This document shows positions 1 through 8,642 of a stretch of DNA of 12,618 bases, piece by piece; within the stretch, counting starts at the first letter, position 1, and every line of letters starts with the position of its first letter. The position numbers were made by a program, and so were the translations under genes. The stretch comes from Dehalococcoidales bacterium. GTDB lineage: Bacteria; Chloroflexota; Dehalococcoidia; Dehalococcoidales; JAQTVP01. A model generated the notes under the pieces. The model did no database searches, was not told the origin of the DNA, and was given only the letters and a program-made list of their open reading frames with translations. The stretch is from assembly GCA_028707015.1 (NCBI GenBank), contig JAQTVP010000029.1, positions 1 through 12,618 of the forward strand. The letters run 5' to 3'.

Positions 1-390
1 ACTGGTAAGATTTTTTATTTTACCCTTAGCCAAATCAATTTCCAGTATATCATCAGCGTTAGTCTGACTCACCGCTTCACTGCACTCAAGTAATGGTAAG
101 CCTATATTTATCGCATTACGGAAGAATATACGGGCAAAGCTTTCTGCAATTACGCATGATATTCCTGAAGCCTTAATAGCTAACGGAGCATGCTCCCGAG
201 ATGAACCGCAGCCAAAATTAGTTGTCGCCATTATGATATCACCATGCTCAACTTTATTAACAAACTTTGTGTCAATATCCTCCATACAGTGCACTGCCAA
301 TTCCTTTGGCTCAGATACATTCAGATATCTTGCCGGGATAATAGCATCAGTATCCACATTAGCCCCGTACTTATGAACTTTACCTTTCAA
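1..390 (-). CDS. leuD: 3-isopropylmalate dehydratase small subunit (partial, 3' end off window)
   Basis: LeuD is the small, swivelling subunit of isopropylmalate isomerase. With LeuC it converts 2-isopropylmalate to 3-isopropylmalate in leucine synthesis in the cytosol. My translation from 390 gives 130 codons to the window edge, so roughly the last 30-40 residues are missing. Visible motifs are VDTDAIIPARYL (residues 12-23), an HCMEDID segment (34-40) typical of the compact homoaconitase/archaeal-type small subunit, and the substrate-binding TTNFGCGSSREHAP (56-69). The start is TTG at 388-390. It is chosen because a GGGAGG Shine-Dalgarno (complement of 400-405) lies 9 nt upstream and no ATG or GTG fits. 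The gene lies 83 bp downstream of leuC. The related aconitase/homoaconitase small subunits are alternatives, but leuA and leuC next door make LeuD the natural reading. Confidence 0.93.
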   Translation of the reverse strand, partial: MKGKVHKYGANVDTDAIIPARYLNVSEPKELAVHCMEDIDTKFVNKVEHGDIIMATTNFGCGSSREHAPLAIKASGISCVIAESFARIFFRNAINIGLPLLECSEAVSQTNADDILEIDLAKGKIKNLTS

Positions 391-473
391 TATACAGAAC
401 CTCCCAATTCAATACATTTTTATCATTTACAGATATTTTTATAGCCTATTATCTATATATATATTGTTTTTAG

Positions 474-1730
474 TTAATTCGAAACCTCGTCCGGACTGAT
501 GATCCTTCCTGCTATAGCACAAGCAGCCGCAACCGCAGGATTAGCCAAATATACTTCTGATTTAGGATGCCCCATCCTACCGGTAAAATTGCGATTAGTT
601 GTAGATACACACCGTTCACCCGATGCCAGAATACCCATGTGACCACCAAGGCAAGGACCACAAGTTGGAGTACTTACCACTGCCCCAGCTTTAATAAAAG
701 TTTCTATTAATCTTTCATTTAATGCCTCAAGGTATATTTCCTGTGTAGCTGGAATGACAATACACCTCACCTTGGGATGCACATTATTTTTCTTCAATAT
801 CTGGGCAGCAATTCTTAAATCTTCAAGACGCCCATTAGTACAACTGCCAATTACTACCTGATTAATTTCTATATTACCCAGTTGACTAACTGGCTTTACA
901 TTCGCTGGTGAATGCGGTAAGGCAATCTGAGGTTCTATTTTCGAAACATCATATTCGATAACCTTTGCATACTGAGTATCATTATCCGGCTCATAAACAG
1001 CATAAGGTCTCTTTGCTCTTGATTTTATGTAAAGCTGAGCTTTGTTATCTATTCTGAAAAGACCAGCCTTAGCTCCAGCTTCAATAGCCATATTCGCCAT
1101 AGTAAACCGACTATCCATAGAGAGAAAATCCACGGCATCACCAGTAAACTCAAGGGCTGAATACAAAGCGCCATCGACGCCAATGTCACCAATGGTAAAA
1201 AGAATTAGATCTTTCCCACTAACCCATTTATTTAACTCTCCATGATAAGCTAATTTAATAGTTGGGGGTACCTTCATCCAAATATCTCCGGTTGCCATAG
1301 CTGAAGCGATATCAGTTGATCCCATACCAGTGGCAAAAGCCCCCAAGGCACCATAGGTACAAGTATGCGAATCAGCTCCAATAATTACATCACCTGGCAG
1401 CACCAAACCCTGTTCAGGTAATAGTGCATGCTCAATTCCCATTTGCCCAACATCAAAAAATATAACCCCTTGCTCATAGGCAAATTCTCTCATTATCTTT
1501 ACCTGTTCAGCTGAAGCAATATCTTTATTAGGCGTAAAGTGATCAGCCACCATTACTATCTTTTTTGGATCAAAAACTTTAGTTACTCCAGTTCGATAAA
1601 ATTCACGTATCGCAATCGGAGCAGTAACATCATTAGCTAAAATAACATCTACGTTTACATTTATAAATTCACCGGGACTTACTTCCTGTTTATCAGTATG
1701 AGTAGCGAGTATCTTCTCTGTTAAAGTCAA
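474..1730 (-). CDS. leuC: 3-isopropylmalate dehydratase large subunit
   Basis: LeuC is the catalytic [4Fe-4S] subunit of isopropylmalate isomerase and pairs with LeuD. The 418-residue length matches the compact LeuC/homoaconitase type rather than the roughly 465-residue E. coli type. Seen in the protein: the aconitase-family GADSHTCTYGALGAFATGMGSTD region (about 118-140), GSCTNGR with C297, and TPTCGPCLGGHMG with C357 and C360. These three cysteines are the expected cluster ligands. NRNFTGRMGH (379-388) is the usual substrate-binding segment. Translation starts at TTG (1728-1730), preceded by AGGGAGG about 8 nt upstream, and ends with TAA. It follows leuA by 129 bp and precedes leuD by 83 bp. 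Homoaconitase is possible from sequence alone, but the context says leucine pathway. Confidence 0.96.
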   Translation of the reverse strand: MTLTEKILATHTDKQEVSPGEFINVNVDVILANDVTAPIAIREFYRTGVTKVFDPKKIVMVADHFTPNKDIASAEQVKIMREFAYEQGVIFFDVGQMGIEHALLPEQGLVLPGDVIIGADSHTCTYGALGAFATGMGSTDIASAMATGDIWMKVPPTIKLAYHGELNKWVSGKDLILFTIGDIGVDGALYSALEFTGDAVDFLSMDSRFTMANMAIEAGAKAGLFRIDNKAQLYIKSRAKRPYAVYEPDNDTQYAKVIEYDVSKIEPQIALPHSPANVKPVSQLGNIEINQVVIGSCTNGRLEDLRIAAQILKKNNVHPKVRCIVIPATQEIYLEALNERLIETFIKAGAVVSTPTCGPCLGGHMGILASGERCVSTTNRNFTGRMGHPKSEVYLANPAVAAACAIAGRIISPDEVSN

Positions 1731-1859
1731 TATAGCTTCCTCCCTCTAAATAGTTAAACAAATCATATAAGTTAGATTATCAGTAGCATTAATATTATTT
1801 AATAACGGGTTCTATCAAACAGCGCTGCACTTAATTTCTAATATACAACTATATAAACG

Positions 1860-3380
1860 CTATTCAGTCTTTTTCTTTGCCGCCAACAACCTATTAAGCG
1901 CATTCATATAGGCTTTAGCGCTAGCAACAATAACATCAGTATCAGCACCACGACCGGTATAAGTTATCCCGTCGCTTTCTACTCTTATCATTACTTCACC
2001 AATAGCATCAATACCTTCAGTTATTGACTTAACACTAAACTCAGTAAGCACATTAGGCACTCCCACCAGCCGATTAATAACTTTATACACAGCATCAACC
2101 GGCCCTGTGCCCAGAGCAGCATCAGCTAGTATTCGCCCATCAGCGGCAGCAAGTCTAACTGCAGCTGTCGGAATACCCCTGTCTCCACAGGATACCTGAA
2201 TGCGATCAATATGATAAGTTTCCGATAAAGTACGTTGCTCCTGTGCAACGAGAGCTTCGATATCCCTATCCTTAATTTCCTTCTTTTTATCAGCCAGTTC
2301 CTGAAATGCTAAAAAGGCTCGGTTAAAATCTTCCTCGTTTAAGCTATAACCCAACTCTGCCAATCGTTCTCTAAAAGCATGCCGTCCGCTAAGTTTACCC
2401 AATACCAAGCTTGACGCCGGTATCCCAACACTTTTCGGATCTATAATTTCATAAGTTATTGGCATTTTAATTACACCATCCTGATGGATTCCAGATTCAT
2501 GACGAAAAGCATTAGCACCTATAATGGCCTTATTTGGTTGTACCGCAAAACCGGTAAGTTCACTCACCAACCGGCTAGTTTTATAAATTTGTGTCGTATT
2601 AATATCAGTAGTTACGTCAAATAATTCACTACGGGTCTTTAGCGCCATCACTATTTCCTCAAGCGAGGCATTACCGGCTCTCTCCCCAATACCATTGATG
2701 GTACATTCAATCTGCCTTGCTCCATTTTTAAGAGCTTCTAGACTGTTAGCCACAGCCAGACCAAGGTCATTATGGCAATGAACACTAACTATAGTCTTAT
2801 TGATATTTGAAACGTTTTTAAAAATTCCACCAATAAGAGCACCAAACTCACCAGGAATAGCATAACCTACCGTATCAGGAATATTTAAGGTAGTCGCTCC
2901 TGCACTTATTACCTTTTCCAGAATTTGATAAATATATTCAGGTTCAGCCCGGCTGGCATCCATTGGGGAAAACTCTATATCATCAGTATATTTTTTTGCC
3001 CTGGCTACCATGTCTCCCGAAATCTGCAGTATTTCTTCCCTGCTCTTTTTCAACTGGTAAACAAGATGCATATCCGAAGCCGAAATAAAAACATGTATTC
3101 TGGGGCGTTTCGCATCTTTCACCGCTTCCCATGCTCTATCAATATCATCAGGATGTGCCCGAGCAAGAGCACAAATTATCGGAGTACGAACTTCTTCGGA
3201 AATTATTTTCACCGATTCAAAGTCTCCAGGGGAACTAATTGGAAATCCAGCCTCAATAACATCTACCCCAAGTTTTTCTAACTGTTTGGCTATCTCCAGT
3301 TTTTCTTGAATATTTAACGTTCCCCCGGCCGCCTGTTCTCCATCCCTCAATGTAGTATCAAATATAATTATTTTATCCAT
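1860..3380 (-). CDS. leuA: 2-isopropylmalate synthase
   Basis: LeuA condenses acetyl-CoA with 2-ketoisovalerate, the committed step of leucine synthesis. I place the start at the ATG at 3378-3380 (506 residues) because GGAGAG sits 6 nt upstream. An in-frame ATG 10 codons earlier (3410) has no ribosome-binding site. The N-terminal DRE-TIM barrel shows FDTTLRDGEQ (7-16), HCHND with metal ligands H201 and H203, and NGIGERAGNA (229-238). The linker carries HESGIHQDG (294-302) and GKLSGRHAF (328-336). The C-terminal allosteric dimerisation domain (about 388-500) carries GTGPVDAVYK and GRGADTDVIVASAKAYMNALN-like elements, so leucine feedback control is expected. The full length and regulatory domain favour LeuA over homocitrate synthase. 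Citramalate synthase is a weaker alternative, disfavoured by the leuC and leuD neighbours. Confidence 0.95.
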   Translation of the reverse strand: MDKIIIFDTTLRDGEQAAGGTLNIQEKLEIAKQLEKLGVDVIEAGFPISSPGDFESVKIISEEVRTPIICALARAHPDDIDRAWEAVKDAKRPRIHVFISASDMHLVYQLKKSREEILQISGDMVARAKKYTDDIEFSPMDASRAEPEYIYQILEKVISAGATTLNIPDTVGYAIPGEFGALIGGIFKNVSNINKTIVSVHCHNDLGLAVANSLEALKNGARQIECTINGIGERAGNASLEEIVMALKTRSELFDVTTDINTTQIYKTSRLVSELTGFAVQPNKAIIGANAFRHESGIHQDGVIKMPITYEIIDPKSVGIPASSLVLGKLSGRHAFRERLAELGYSLNEEDFNRAFLAFQELADKKKEIKDRDIEALVAQEQRTLSETYHIDRIQVSCGDRGIPTAAVRLAAADGRILADAALGTGPVDAVYKVINRLVGVPNVLTEFSVKSITEGIDAIGEVMIRVESDGITYTGRGADTDVIVASAKAYMNALNRLLAAKKKTE

Positions 3381-3474
3381 AGTATTCTCTCCAGGAGAAA
3401 AACTCTTCATCTGTTAATAAAGATTCTTTCTAAAGGGAAATATCTCCTTATTATTTTACTAATTACATAAGGTT

Positions 3475-3499
3475 TCCCCTCTCTAAAATAGAGAGGGGA
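3475..3499. repeat. Perfect 11-bp inverted repeat (hairpin) in the ilvC-leuA gap
   Basis: Arms 3475-3485 and 3489-3499 are exactly complementary (TCCCCTCTCTA / TAGAGAGGGGA) around a 3-nt loop. The element lies in the 236-bp space (3381-3616) between ilvC and leuA, the largest gap in the block. No T-tract follows on either strand, so it is not a standard intrinsic terminator. It may be an mRNA-processing or stabilising hairpin, or a remnant of a dispersed palindromic repeat. Apart from GGGAGG- and AAGGAG-like purine runs with no convincing start codon behind them, I see nothing else in this gap. Confidence 0.7.
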
Positions 3500-3616
3500 T
3501 AGTAAGGATGAGTTTTTCCCTCCCTTTAAGATCACACAAATAACTATGCTCTAACAGATTATTTCTCTGTATATTTATTTCTCTAAACAATTTATACCCT
3601 TTTAATAATTACCTAA

Positions 3617-4612
3617 CTAAACACTTTTCAGCCACGGCATCATCTTACGCAGTTCTCTACCCACGCTCTCTATAGGATGCTCTTCATCCATACGTTTTAA
3701 AGCGTTATAGGTTGGTCTGCCCGCCTGATTTTCCAGAATCCATTCTTTCGCAAAAGTACCATCCTGTATTTCCGCCAGTATTTGCTCCATCTCATCTTTA
3801 ACCATATCATCAATTATTCTAGGCCCTCGTGTATAATCACCGTACTCAGCAGTATAACTGACAGAATGTCGCATATATTTCAAACCACCCTGATATATCA
3901 GGTCGATAATAAGCTTTAGTTCATGCAGGACTTCAAAATAAGCAATTTCCGGCTGATAGCCAGCGTCAACTAATGTCTCAAAACCAGCTTTAATCAGTGC
4001 TGTAATTCCTCCGCAAAGTACTGCCTGCTCACCAAAAAGATCAGTTTCAGTTTCTTCAGCAAAGGTTGTTTCAATTACTCCTGCCCGGCTGCAACCTATA
4101 CCTTTAGCATAGGCAAGAGCTAAATCTTTAGCCTTACCAGAAGCATCCTGATGAACAGCTACAATTGCTGGTGTTCCCTTACCTTCAGTAAAAACCTGCC
4201 TTAGCATATGCCCAGGTGCCTTAGGGGCAATCATGCTAACGTCAATGCCTGCCAGCGGTATAATCTGTCCATAATGGATATTAAAACCATGAGCAAACAT
4301 CAGGGTATTACCAGGCACTAATCCTTTCTCAACGGCCTCGTAATACACTCTTTTGTGTAGCTCATCAGGAACCAACATTACAATAACGTCAGCTTTTTTC
4401 GCTGCTTCAGCGGCAGATAGTACATTAAAACCAGCCTCATTAGCATTTTTCCAGCCGGGGGTACCTTCTGCTTCAGCTACTATTACCTGGCAACCGCTAT
4501 CTCTCAGGTTTTGTGCATGAGCGTGTCCTTGACTACCGAAACCTACAATACAAATAATTTTTTTCTCCAGTAAAGTTAAATCACAATCACTGTCATAATA
4601 GATTTTTGCCAT
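3617..4612 (-). CDS. ilvC: Ketol-acid reductoisomerase, class I
   Basis: IlvC isomerises and reduces acetolactate or acetohydroxybutyrate to the dihydroxyacid, using Mg2+ and a nicotinamide cofactor. The 331-residue length is typical of the short class I form. Seen: Rossmann motif GFGSQG (24-29), H108 in AHGFNIH, and MIAPKAPGH (127-135). The C-terminal knotted domain carries the metal ligands D191 and E195 (ETDLFGEQ) and E227 and E231 (FEVLHELKLIIDLIY), plus SYTAEYGDY (252-260). The cofactor-specificity loop is odd: after VIV it reads AEAEGTPGW (46-54), where the common NADPH type has GLRPGSKSW. The usual basic and serine 2'-phosphate contacts are missing and glutamates appear, which suggests NADH use (inference). 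ATG at 4612 has GAGGAG about 10 nt upstream. The gene is 34 bp downstream of ilvN. Confidence 0.97.
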   Translation of the reverse strand: MAKIYYDSDCDLTLLEKKIICIVGFGSQGHAHAQNLRDSGCQVIVAEAEGTPGWKNANEAGFNVLSAAEAAKKADVIVMLVPDELHKRVYYEAVEKGLVPGNTLMFAHGFNIHYGQIIPLAGIDVSMIAPKAPGHMLRQVFTEGKGTPAIVAVHQDASGKAKDLALAYAKGIGCSRAGVIETTFAEETETDLFGEQAVLCGGITALIKAGFETLVDAGYQPEIAYFEVLHELKLIIDLIYQGGLKYMRHSVSYTAEYGDYTRGPRIIDDMVKDEMEQILAEIQDGTFAKEWILENQAGRPTYNALKRMDEEHPIESVGRELRKMMPWLKSV

Positions 4613-4646
4613 AACTTATTATCTCCTCAATTTATATAACATTAGG

Positions 4647-5189
4647 TTATTTTTGTCTTTTTACGCGAACATTAGATATCTTTTCTACTATCTTCAAAGC
4701 ACCCTGATTTCCTCGTGTCATCGCAATACTCCCCGTCCTGGCTATCTCTTTAACACCAAAACCACGAAGTAAATGTAATAGAGAAGTAATTTTTTCATCA
4801 TCACCAGTAGCCTCAATTGTTACCGAATCAGAGGCAACATCAACTATATTAGCCCTGAATATATCTACAATCTGTATAATCTCGCTTCGTGTACTAGAAT
4901 TAGCCTTCACTTTAATTAATGCTAATTCTCTAGCGATCATATCGTCCCCAGTAATATCTGATACCTTTACTACGTCTATAACCTTATCCAACTGTTTTCT
5001 GACTTGCTCTACCATTATTGCCGTACCATCAACCACAATTGTCATACGAGACAGATTCGGTAATTCACTACCTCCTACAGCAATACTGTCAATATTAAAA
5101 CCCCGCCTTCGGAATAGGCTTGCCATATGAGCCAGTACGCCTGGCTTGTCTTCCACTAGAGCAACTATCGTGTGCTTTGCCGTAGCCAT
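4647..5189 (-). CDS. ilvN: Acetolactate synthase regulatory (small) subunit
   Basis: The small subunit activates the IlvB catalytic subunit and confers valine feedback inhibition. At 180 residues it has the longer two-domain form: an N-terminal ACT domain (about 5-80, HTIVALVEDKPGVLAHMASLFRRRGFNI) and a C-terminal ALS small-subunit domain (about 84-160, with ELALIKV, RANIVDV and the closing RTGSIAMTRG). The start ATG (5187-5189) lies inside the end of ilvB, giving a 25-nt overlap, with GAGG about 7 nt upstream within ilvB codons. Translational coupling, matched to 1:1 subunit production, is likely. It ends with TAA 34 bp before ilvC. The name ilvH is used for the same family in other organisms. 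Confidence 0.96.
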   Translation of the reverse strand: MATAKHTIVALVEDKPGVLAHMASLFRRRGFNIDSIAVGGSELPNLSRMTIVVDGTAIMVEQVRKQLDKVIDVVKVSDITGDDMIARELALIKVKANSSTRSEIIQIVDIFRANIVDVASDSVTIEATGDDEKITSLLHLLRGFGVKEIARTGSIAMTRGNQGALKIVEKISNVRVKRQK

Positions 5190-6874
5190 ACTTCTACCTC
5201 ATTTTTAGGTTCTTCTAATATTTCAGAAAGTGCTCCTCCCGGCGGAACCATTGGATATACATTTTCTTCCGGCTCTATCATAAAATCTATTAAAAATGGA
5301 CCATCCTCGTTCATTGCTCTTTCAATAGCAGGAATAACATCCTCTTTATGGCTCACTCTTATTGCCGAAATACCATATGCTTCACTAATTTTAACAAAAT
5401 CAGGAGTACTTAACGGTGTAGCCACATATCGTTTATCATAAAATAGGTCCTGCCATTGCCTGACCATACCTAAGTATCCATTATGCATTATTGCTATTTT
5501 TATGGCTAATTTTTCCTGAGCTATTGTAGCTAATTCCTGAATAGTCATCTGAAAGCTACCATCTCCATCAATACACCAGATGTCATTTTTAGCACGACCT
5601 ACTTTAGCGCCTATCGCAGCCGGTAAACCAAAACCCATTGTTCCTAACCCGCCTGATGTTACAAAAGTATTTGGTTTATCATACAAATAATGCTGTGCTG
5701 CCCACATTTGATGCTGTCCAACACCGGTAACAATAGTGGCTTCACCATTCGTTACCTCATGTATCTTACTGATAATGTATTGAGGTAAAATTCCATCAAA
5801 ATCCCTTATCTGTAATAAGGGATGCTCTTCTCTCCACTCATTAAGCTGTCTAATCCAATCCATATGCTCTATTGTATTAATCTGTTCATTTAATATGTTC
5901 AGAACAACTTTAACATCACCCACTATTGGAACATCCACACGTATATTCTTCCCAATTTCAGCCGGGTCTATATCGATATGAACCACACGGGCATGAGGAG
6001 CAAAAGCACTTACTTTAGCCGTAGCCCTGTCATCAAACCTCATACCAATAGCAATGATTAAATCAGCAGCCTCAACAGCCATATTAGCATAAGCCATACC
6101 ATGCATTCCCAGCCACCCATAATTCAGAACATGGGATTCAGGAAAGCTGCTAATTCCCAACAATGTAGTAATTATTGGTATTTGCGCCACTTCAGCCAGT
6201 CGCTTAAGTTCAGTATATGCTTGTGAAACAATGACACCTCTACCAGCAATAATTAGTGGGCGTTTTGCTTCATTAATCAGCTTGGATGCTTTCTTTATCT
6301 GCGCCGGATGCCCTTTTACCGTAGGTTCATAACCCATTAAATTTAACTTAGTAGGATATTTAAAATCTGCTTGAACCTCTTGGACATCCTTGGGGACATC
6401 AATAAGCACCGGACCCGGTCTTCCTGTCCTCGCTATATGAAACGCTTCTTTAATGGTATTCGCCAATGAACCCGGGTCAAGAACGAGATAGTTGTGTTTA
6501 GTAATTGGCAAGGTAATACCGGTAATATCTATTTCTTGAAAAGCATCCTTACCAATAAAGGGTCTGGAAACCTGTCCCGTTATGGCTACCATCGGAACAG
6601 AATCAAGATAAGCATTGGCAATCCCAGTTACCAGATTTGTTGCCCCGGGACCAGACGTGGCAAAGCATACCCCCACTTTTCCCGTAACTCTGGCATAACC
6701 ATCAGCAGCATGAGCAGCAGCCTGTTCATGACGTACCAAGATATGGCGAAGCTGAGGATATTGAAGTAAAGTATCGTATAAAGGAATAACAGCACCACCC
6801 GGGAAGCCAAAAATAACTTCTACTCCTTCTTTTATCAAGCTTTCACATATAATCTGGCCACCAGTCATTTTCAT
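5165..6874 (-). CDS. ilvB: Acetolactate synthase catalytic (large) subunit
   Basis: This ThDP- and FAD-dependent enzyme condenses pyruvate with pyruvate or 2-ketobutyrate, the first common step to valine, leucine and isoleucine. The 569 residues have the usual three-domain order. The N-terminal pyrimidine-binding domain carries catalytic E50 in RHEQAAAHAADGYAR. The central FAD domain carries GMRFDDRATAK (277-287). The C-terminal pyrophosphate domain carries GDGSFQM (437-443) and the Mg-ligand N465 in HNGYLGMVRQWQ, where the first residue of the customary N-N pair is His. The anabolic family is supported by the adjacent ilvN. ATG at 6874 (or Met3 at 6868) has AGAGGA about 10 nt upstream, overlapping the ilvD stop. 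The spacing from ilvD is 15 nt. Confidence 0.97.
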   Translation of the reverse strand: MKMTGGQIICESLIKEGVEVIFGFPGGAVIPLYDTLLQYPQLRHILVRHEQAAAHAADGYARVTGKVGVCFATSGPGATNLVTGIANAYLDSVPMVAITGQVSRPFIGKDAFQEIDITGITLPITKHNYLVLDPGSLANTIKEAFHIARTGRPGPVLIDVPKDVQEVQADFKYPTKLNLMGYEPTVKGHPAQIKKASKLINEAKRPLIIAGRGVIVSQAYTELKRLAEVAQIPIITTLLGISSFPESHVLNYGWLGMHGMAYANMAVEAADLIIAIGMRFDDRATAKVSAFAPHARVVHIDIDPAEIGKNIRVDVPIVGDVKVVLNILNEQINTIEHMDWIRQLNEWREEHPLLQIRDFDGILPQYIISKIHEVTNGEATIVTGVGQHQMWAAQHYLYDKPNTFVTSGGLGTMGFGLPAAIGAKVGRAKNDIWCIDGDGSFQMTIQELATIAQEKLAIKIAIMHNGYLGMVRQWQDLFYDKRYVATPLSTPDFVKISEAYGISAIRVSHKEDVIPAIERAMNEDGPFLIDFMIEPEENVYPMVPPGGALSEILEEPKNEVEVWLRQSTR

Positions 6875-6889
6875 TTTAGATTAGTCCTC

Positions 6890-8557
6890 TCATCTTTCAA
6901 ACACAGCTCCTGTACTCGCTGACTGCACCTTCTCCGCATAACGTTTTAAATATCCTGTGTTTATTTTTGGCACAAATGCCTTGAGATTCATTAAACGCTC
7001 AGCAATAGCCTTATCACTGAGTTCTACTTCAAGTTTATGATTGGGTATATCAATTTTAATTATATCTCCATCTTTCAGAGCAGCGATAGGACCTCTGCTA
7101 GCTGCCTCTGGAGATACATGGCCAATAGCTGCCCCCCGGCTACCACCGGAAAAGCGTCCATCAGTAATCAGTGCTACCTCTTTATCCATACCCATACCAC
7201 TCAGGAGAGAAGTAGGAGTAAGCATTTCTTTCATCCCAGGCCCGCCTCTGGGTCCCTCATTACGAATGACTACTACATCACCAGGTTTTATATCATGTGC
7301 CATAATACCCGAAGTAGCTTCTTCCTCTGAATCAAATATCCTGGCCGGACCCTGATGCACCAGCATCTCCAGAGCTACTGCACCTCTTTTTACCACTGCT
7401 CCCTCCGGAGCCAGATTGCCAAACAGCATAGCAATACCACCCGTTTCCGAGTAAGCATTTTCCTTAGTATGGATAACTTTTCTATCCAGAATATCAGCTT
7501 CAGCATTAATCTGAGCTAATGACTTACCTGATACAGATTTAGCTTCCAGATTTAATAAGCTATTAAGCTCTTTCATTACACCTGAAATCCCACCAGCCCG
7601 ATCCAAATCTTCAATTCGATGCTCTCCAGCTGGGCTAAGCTTACACAATTGCGGAGTATTCTCGCTTATTTCATTAATTAAGGACAGTGGAAAATCAATT
7701 TCTGCCTCATGAGCTAAAGCGGCAAGGTGTAAAACTGAATTACTGCTGCCGCCTAAAGCCATATCAACTATGAAAGCGTTATAGATAGAGTTCTTATTTA
7801 TAATATCCCGCGGCCGAACATCATTCCTCACCAATTCCACAACTCTCTGCCCGGCTTTTCTAGCTAACTGACGCCGCCTGCCGCTAACTGCCGGAATAGT
7901 TCCGTTACCTACCAAACCCATACCTAAAACTTCAGTTAAACAATTCATTGTATTAGCAGTAAACATTCCCGCACAGCTACCGCAGCCGGGGCAGGCAATT
8001 TCCTCCAATTGCTCCATCTCCTCCTCTGTCATCTCACCTTTACTCACCTTGCCCACTGCCTCAAATACAGAAATAAGATCTACTTTCTTAATCTTGCCAT
8101 TATCAGAAATACTACCTGCCAGCATGGGGCCGCCACTGACAAAAATAGCAGGTATATTTAACCTGACCGCTGCCATCAACATACCGGGGACTACCTTATC
8201 GCAATTAGGGATGAAAACTAGAGCATCAAAAGCATGTGCCTCAGCCATTATTTCAATTGAGTCAGTTATTAGCTCCCGACTGGGCAAACTGTATTTCATA
8301 CCAGTATGATTCATAGCAATACCATCACAAACAGCAACAGTATTAAACTCAAAGGGGATACCCCCACCACTATATACCCCATTTTTGACTTCCCTGGAAA
8401 TATCCTGCAGGTGTGCATGGCCGGGTACAATCTCAGTAAAGCTGTTAACGATACCTATAAAAGGTTTATCAATATCTTTACGTTGCCACCCTAAAGCATA
8501 TAATAAAGACCGATGAGGAGCCCTCTCCACACCCCTTTTAATGATATCGCTCTTCAC
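6890..8557 (-). CDS. ilvD: Dihydroxyacid dehydratase
   Basis: IlvD dehydrates 2,3-dihydroxyisovalerate and 2,3-dihydroxy-3-methylvalerate to the keto acids. The 555 residues are full length for the IlvD/Edd family. Seen: NSFTEIVPGHAHL (38-50), CDGIAMNHTGM (77-87), NCDKVVPGM with cluster ligand C119 and the following K121, CPGCGSCAGMFTANTMNC (189-206) with the expected ligand C195, and GGSSNSVLHL (269-278). The C-terminal part contains RNEGPRGGPGMKEML and TDGRFSGGSRG (466-475). His replaces the Cys found at the PCN position of plant and mycobacterial [2Fe-2S] enzymes, so an oxygen-sensitive [4Fe-4S] type is likely (inference). The start is GTG at 8555-8557, with AAGGGGGG 5 nt upstream. It is first in the ilv block, just after a terminator-like hairpin. 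Confidence 0.97.
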   Translation of the reverse strand: MKSDIIKRGVERAPHRSLLYALGWQRKDIDKPFIGIVNSFTEIVPGHAHLQDISREVKNGVYSGGGIPFEFNTVAVCDGIAMNHTGMKYSLPSRELITDSIEIMAEAHAFDALVFIPNCDKVVPGMLMAAVRLNIPAIFVSGGPMLAGSISDNGKIKKVDLISVFEAVGKVSKGEMTEEEMEQLEEIACPGCGSCAGMFTANTMNCLTEVLGMGLVGNGTIPAVSGRRRQLARKAGQRVVELVRNDVRPRDIINKNSIYNAFIVDMALGGSSNSVLHLAALAHEAEIDFPLSLINEISENTPQLCKLSPAGEHRIEDLDRAGGISGVMKELNSLLNLEAKSVSGKSLAQINAEADILDRKVIHTKENAYSETGGIAMLFGNLAPEGAVVKRGAVALEMLVHQGPARIFDSEEEATSGIMAHDIKPGDVVVIRNEGPRGGPGMKEMLTPTSLLSGMGMDKEVALITDGRFSGGSRGAAIGHVSPEAASRGPIAALKDGDIIKIDIPNHKLEVELSDKAIAERLMNLKAFVPKINTGYLKRYAEKVQSASTGAVFER

Positions 8558-8585
8558 CTTTACCCCCCTTTTACTAACATAATTA

Positions 8586-8613
8586 AAAACCGCCCGCCGT
8601 AGCGGGCGGTTTT
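8586..8613 (-). terminator. Intrinsic terminator/attenuator hairpin before ilvD
   Basis: A 12-bp perfect stem (8586-8597 with 8602-8613) has eight consecutive G-C pairs and a CGTA loop. On the minus strand it is followed by a T run (TTTTT, then AATT), the form of a Rho-independent terminator. On the plus strand it also ends in TTTT. It lies downstream of rpiB and only 28 nt upstream of the ilvD start codon. The best promoter is on its far side, so transcripts from it must read through to reach ilvD. It could therefore both end the sua5-rpiB transcript and attenuate the ilv block. I see no obvious antiterminator partner. Confidence 0.85.
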
Positions 8614-8642
8614 ATGCTTGAAATTCGCTTCCCTACCAGAAT

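Noticed and set aside
1789..1818. Possible promoter TTGATA with a TATTAA-like -10 upstream of leuC
   Set aside because: The -10 matches are weak and the spacing uncertain; in DNA this rich in A and T such matches are expected by chance.
2925..3281. Plus-strand open frame antisense to leuA, and similar frames opposite ilvB, ilvD, leuC and rpiB
   Set aside because: They lie wholly opposite conserved coding sequence, lack ribosome-binding sites and family motifs, and are shadows of the real genes.
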